Positions 62,133-64,000 of a stretch of 64,000 nucleotides of DNA are shown piece by piece; position 1 is the first letter of the stretch, and the number at the start of each line of letters is the position of its first letter. The position numbers and the translations under genes are program-made. The stretch comes from Serratia marcescens (GTDB lineage Bacteria > Pseudomonadota > Gammaproteobacteria > Enterobacterales > Enterobacteriaceae): contig NZ_JARVZZ010000001.1 in NCBI RefSeq assembly GCF_029846115.1, positions 3,782,001 through 3,846,000 of the forward strand. The letters are read 5' to 3'. The notes beneath the pieces were generated by a model. It was not told the origin of the DNA. It ran no database searches and worked only from the letters and a program-made list of their open reading frames with translations.

Positions 62133-62324
62133 CTACTTGTTACCCGGTTTAAAATCCGTCGCATACCAGCCGGTGCCCTTAAGCTGGAAACCGGAGGACG
62201 AGATCAACTTGGTCAACGCGGGCTGCCCACACGCCGGGCAGTCTGCCAGCGGCGCATCGGAAAATTTTTGCAATTTCTCTAACCGATGGTTGCAAGCACC
62301 ACATGCATATTCATAAATCGGCAT
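62133..62324 (-). CDS. FmdB-type zinc ribbon protein
   Basis: A 63-residue protein [20 protein letters not shown] with CxxC pairs (CGAC; CPAC), the FmdB regulatory zinc ribbon. Function unknown; often encoded just upstream of aspS. Start at 62324 from the universally conserved MPIYEY. Confidence 0.93.
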   Translation of the reverse strand: MPIYEYACGACNHRLEKLQKFSDAPLADCPACGQPALTKLISSSGFQLKGTGWYATDFKPGNK

Positions 62325-62578
62325 AGGTCGTTGGATTAAAGAGTGTTGAAAAAAGGGAGTCATTATAAAGGAAATTCATCCGCCCGATAAGTGCGAACAC
62401 AGCATTGTTACTGCACTAAATGGCACGTTTTTGCTCGAATCAACACATCGGTTAACAAATTTCCCATTAACCTGCGACAGTTTTTTCACGTAGCCTGATT
62501 CTCCCCCGGTTTTGCGCCGTACGCTGCTCGCCTGGCGAACCGAACAGTTTTTATCCACTTCGCAACGAGATGAAATCC

Positions 62579-63157
62579 ATGCTGAAACTTGACGCCCAAA
62601 CCACCGCTCTGGTGCTGATCGATTTGCAAAACGGCATTCTGCCCTACGCCGGCGGCCCGCACAGCGCCGACCAGGTGGTGGCGAACGCCGCCCTGCTGGC
62701 CGCCCGTTTTCGCCTGCTGGGCGCGCCGGTGCTGCTGGTGCGCGTCGGCTGGTCCGACTCCTTCGCCGAAGCGCTGAAACAGCCGGTGGACAAACCGGCT
62801 CCCGCGCCCGCCGGCGGCTTGCCGGCCAGTTGGTGGGAGTTCCCCGCACCGCTGGCGGTCAATGACAGCGATATTCGGGTGACCAAGCGCCAATGGGGCG
62901 CCTTCTACGGCACCGATCTGGATTTACAGCTGCGCCGCCGCGGCATCAAATCCGTGGTGCTGGGCGGCATCTCCACCAATATCGGCGTGGAATCCACCGC
63001 CCGCGCCGCCTGGGAACACGGCTATGAGCTGGTGATCGCCGAGGACGTCTGCAGCGCACAGAACGCGGAAATGCATCGTTTCGCGTTCGAACACATCTTT
63101 CCGCGTTTGGCGCGGGTGCGCGACACCGGCGAAATTCTTGCCGCGCTCGACCGGTAA
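62579..63157 (+). CDS. yecD: Isochorismatase family protein YecD
   Basis: A 192-residue cysteine-hydrolase fold: [20 protein letters not shown] (catalytic Asp), [20 protein letters not shown] (Lys), and [20 protein letters not shown]. The last has Ser-Thr at the usual nucleophile region instead of Cys, as in E. coli YecD. Substrate unknown. An ATG 9 bases upstream is possible. Confidence 0.92.
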   Translation: MLKLDAQTTALVLIDLQNGILPYAGGPHSADQVVANAALLAARFRLLGAPVLLVRVGWSDSFAEALKQPVDKPAPAPAGGLPASWWEFPAPLAVNDSDIRVTKRQWGAFYGTDLDLQLRRRGIKSVVLGGISTNIGVESTARAAWEHGYELVIAEDVCSAQNAEMHRFAFEHIFPRLARVRDTGEILAALDR

Positions 63158-63207
63158 CGTTAAGTTGTAGCCTGATAAGCCAAGGATAAGTAAAGGAAGA
63201 CGACGCC

Positions 63208-64000
63208 GTGCTCTACATCGGACTGCCACAGTGGCAACATTCAGCCTGGAACCGTATCGGGCTGCGTGACTTGGCGGATTACAGCCGCTACTTCAACTGC
63301 GTGGAAGGCAACACCACCTTCTACGCGCTACCGAAGCTGGAAATCGTGCAACGCTGGCGCGACATGACCTGTGACGATTTTCGCTTCTGCTTCAAATTCC
63401 CGTCGGACATCAGCCACAAGGCCGCCCTGCGCAACTGTGCCGCCGAACTGCAGGCGTTTTACCACTGCCTGAGCCCGGTGCATCAGCGCATCGGCCAACT
63501 GTGGCTGCAGCTGCCCGCCGCCTTCGGCCCAGACGAGCTGCCGCGCATGTGGCAGTTTTTCGAAAACCTGCCGAAGGAATTCACCTACGGCGTAGAAGTG
63601 CGTCATCCGGCGTTTTTCGCCAAGGGCGAGGCAGAGCGTGCGCTGAATCAAGGGTTGCATCAGCGCGGCATCAATCGGGTGATCCTCGACAGCCGCCCGG
63701 TGCATCACGCCGCCCCCAACACCGCCGCCGTACGCGATGCCCAGCAGAAAAAACCGAAGCTGCCGGTACACGCTCTGGTCACCGCCGGCCAACCGCTGGT
63801 GCGCTTTATCGGCGGCGACCAGCTGGCCGATAACCTGCGCTGGTTCGACGCCTGGCAGCAAAAACTGCCGCTGTGGCAGCAACAGCATCAGCCCTATCTG
63901 TTTATTCATACGCCGGACAACGGCGATTCGCCCCAACAGGCGCAAAAAATTTGGCAGCAGCTGCGCCTGGCGATCCCCGATTTGCCTGCGCCACCTGACT
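63208..64000 (+). CDS. yecE: DUF72 family protein YecE (partial, runs off window)
   Basis: Starts at a GTG (63208) with AAGGAAG upstream. 264 residues are visible of about 272 expected (LYIGLPQWQHSAWNRIGLRD; YFNCVEGNTTFYALPKLEIV; FKFPSDISH). DUF72 proteins have a TIM-barrel fold and unknown function. Follows yecD as in E. coli. Confidence 0.94.
   Translation, partial: MLYIGLPQWQHSAWNRIGLRDLADYSRYFNCVEGNTTFYALPKLEIVQRWRDMTCDDFRFCFKFPSDISHKAALRNCAAELQAFYHCLSPVHQRIGQLWLQLPAAFGPDELPRMWQFFENLPKEFTYGVEVRHPAFFAKGEAERALNQGLHQRGINRVILDSRPVHHAAPNTAAVRDAQQKKPKLPVHALVTAGQPLVRFIGGDQLADNLRWFDAWQQKLPLWQQQHQPYLFIHTPDNGDSPQQAQKIWQQLRLAIPDLPAPPD

Noticed and set aside
36960..64000. Long frames opposite to core genes (for example 346, 449, 481, 676 codons)
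   Set aside because: They are antisense shadows caused by GC-rich codon use; low-complexity His/Arg/Gln composition.

Overview
The window is a chromosomal segment of a Serratia (gene content and order fit the S. marcescens group) that carries the larger part of a lambda-like siphovirus prophage followed by about 31.6 kb of core chromosome. The host assignment is inferred from the enterobacterial gene strings ycgN-ycgM-ycgL-minCDE-rnd-fadD-slp-tsaB-yoaA, eda-zwf-hexR-pykA-lpxM-mepM-znuACB and ruvBAC-yebC-nudB-aspS-yecD-yecE, and from the GC-rich codon use.

Prophage, 1 to about 32.34 kb. The window begins inside the prophage, so the tape-measure and fibre genes and the far attachment site are not seen. 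Late genes lie on the minus strand. From right to left they are Q, holins, a GH19 endolysin, nested Rz/Rz1, a phage metallopeptidase, TerS, TerL, portal, MuF-like protein, a DUF2213 protease with a nested scaffold, decoration and capsid proteins, head-tail proteins, a tail tube with an Ig-like domain, and accessory (moron) genes. The early right operon (cro, cII, rha-kilAC, DUF4222, an O-like protein, DUF968, rusA, Q) is also on the minus strand. The left operon from PL runs on the plus strand through DUF1391, small ORFs, a ParB-domain protein, methyltransferases, HNH, MT-A70, excisionase and integrase, ending at the right attachment junction beside ycgN.

The control region can be read almost completely: three operators on each side of cI, PR and PL with the same spacing, an apparently leaderless PRM, a CII-type PRE overlapping the start of cII, an OOP-like antisense RNA, and six tandem 23-bp iterons inside the O-like gene. 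CI looks unable to cleave itself (no Ala-Gly site seen, Arg in place of the catalytic Lys). A near-consensus LexA box sits just downstream of cI, which suggests an indirect SOS switch. The PL operon also holds a compact cluster of structured RNA elements (23.15-23.40 kb).

Chromosome, 32.35 to 64.0 kb. Modules are division-site selection (minCDE), RNase D, fatty-acid activation, tRNA t6A synthesis (tsaB), SMR-type polyamine export (mdtJI, with a candidate upstream ORF), central carbon metabolism under HexR (eda, zwf, hexR, pykA, without edd next to eda), envelope synthesis (lpxM, mepM), zinc uptake under a shared Zur site (znuA / znuCB), and Holliday-junction processing (ruvAB with a LexA box, ruvC). 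The last gene, yecE, runs off the window.
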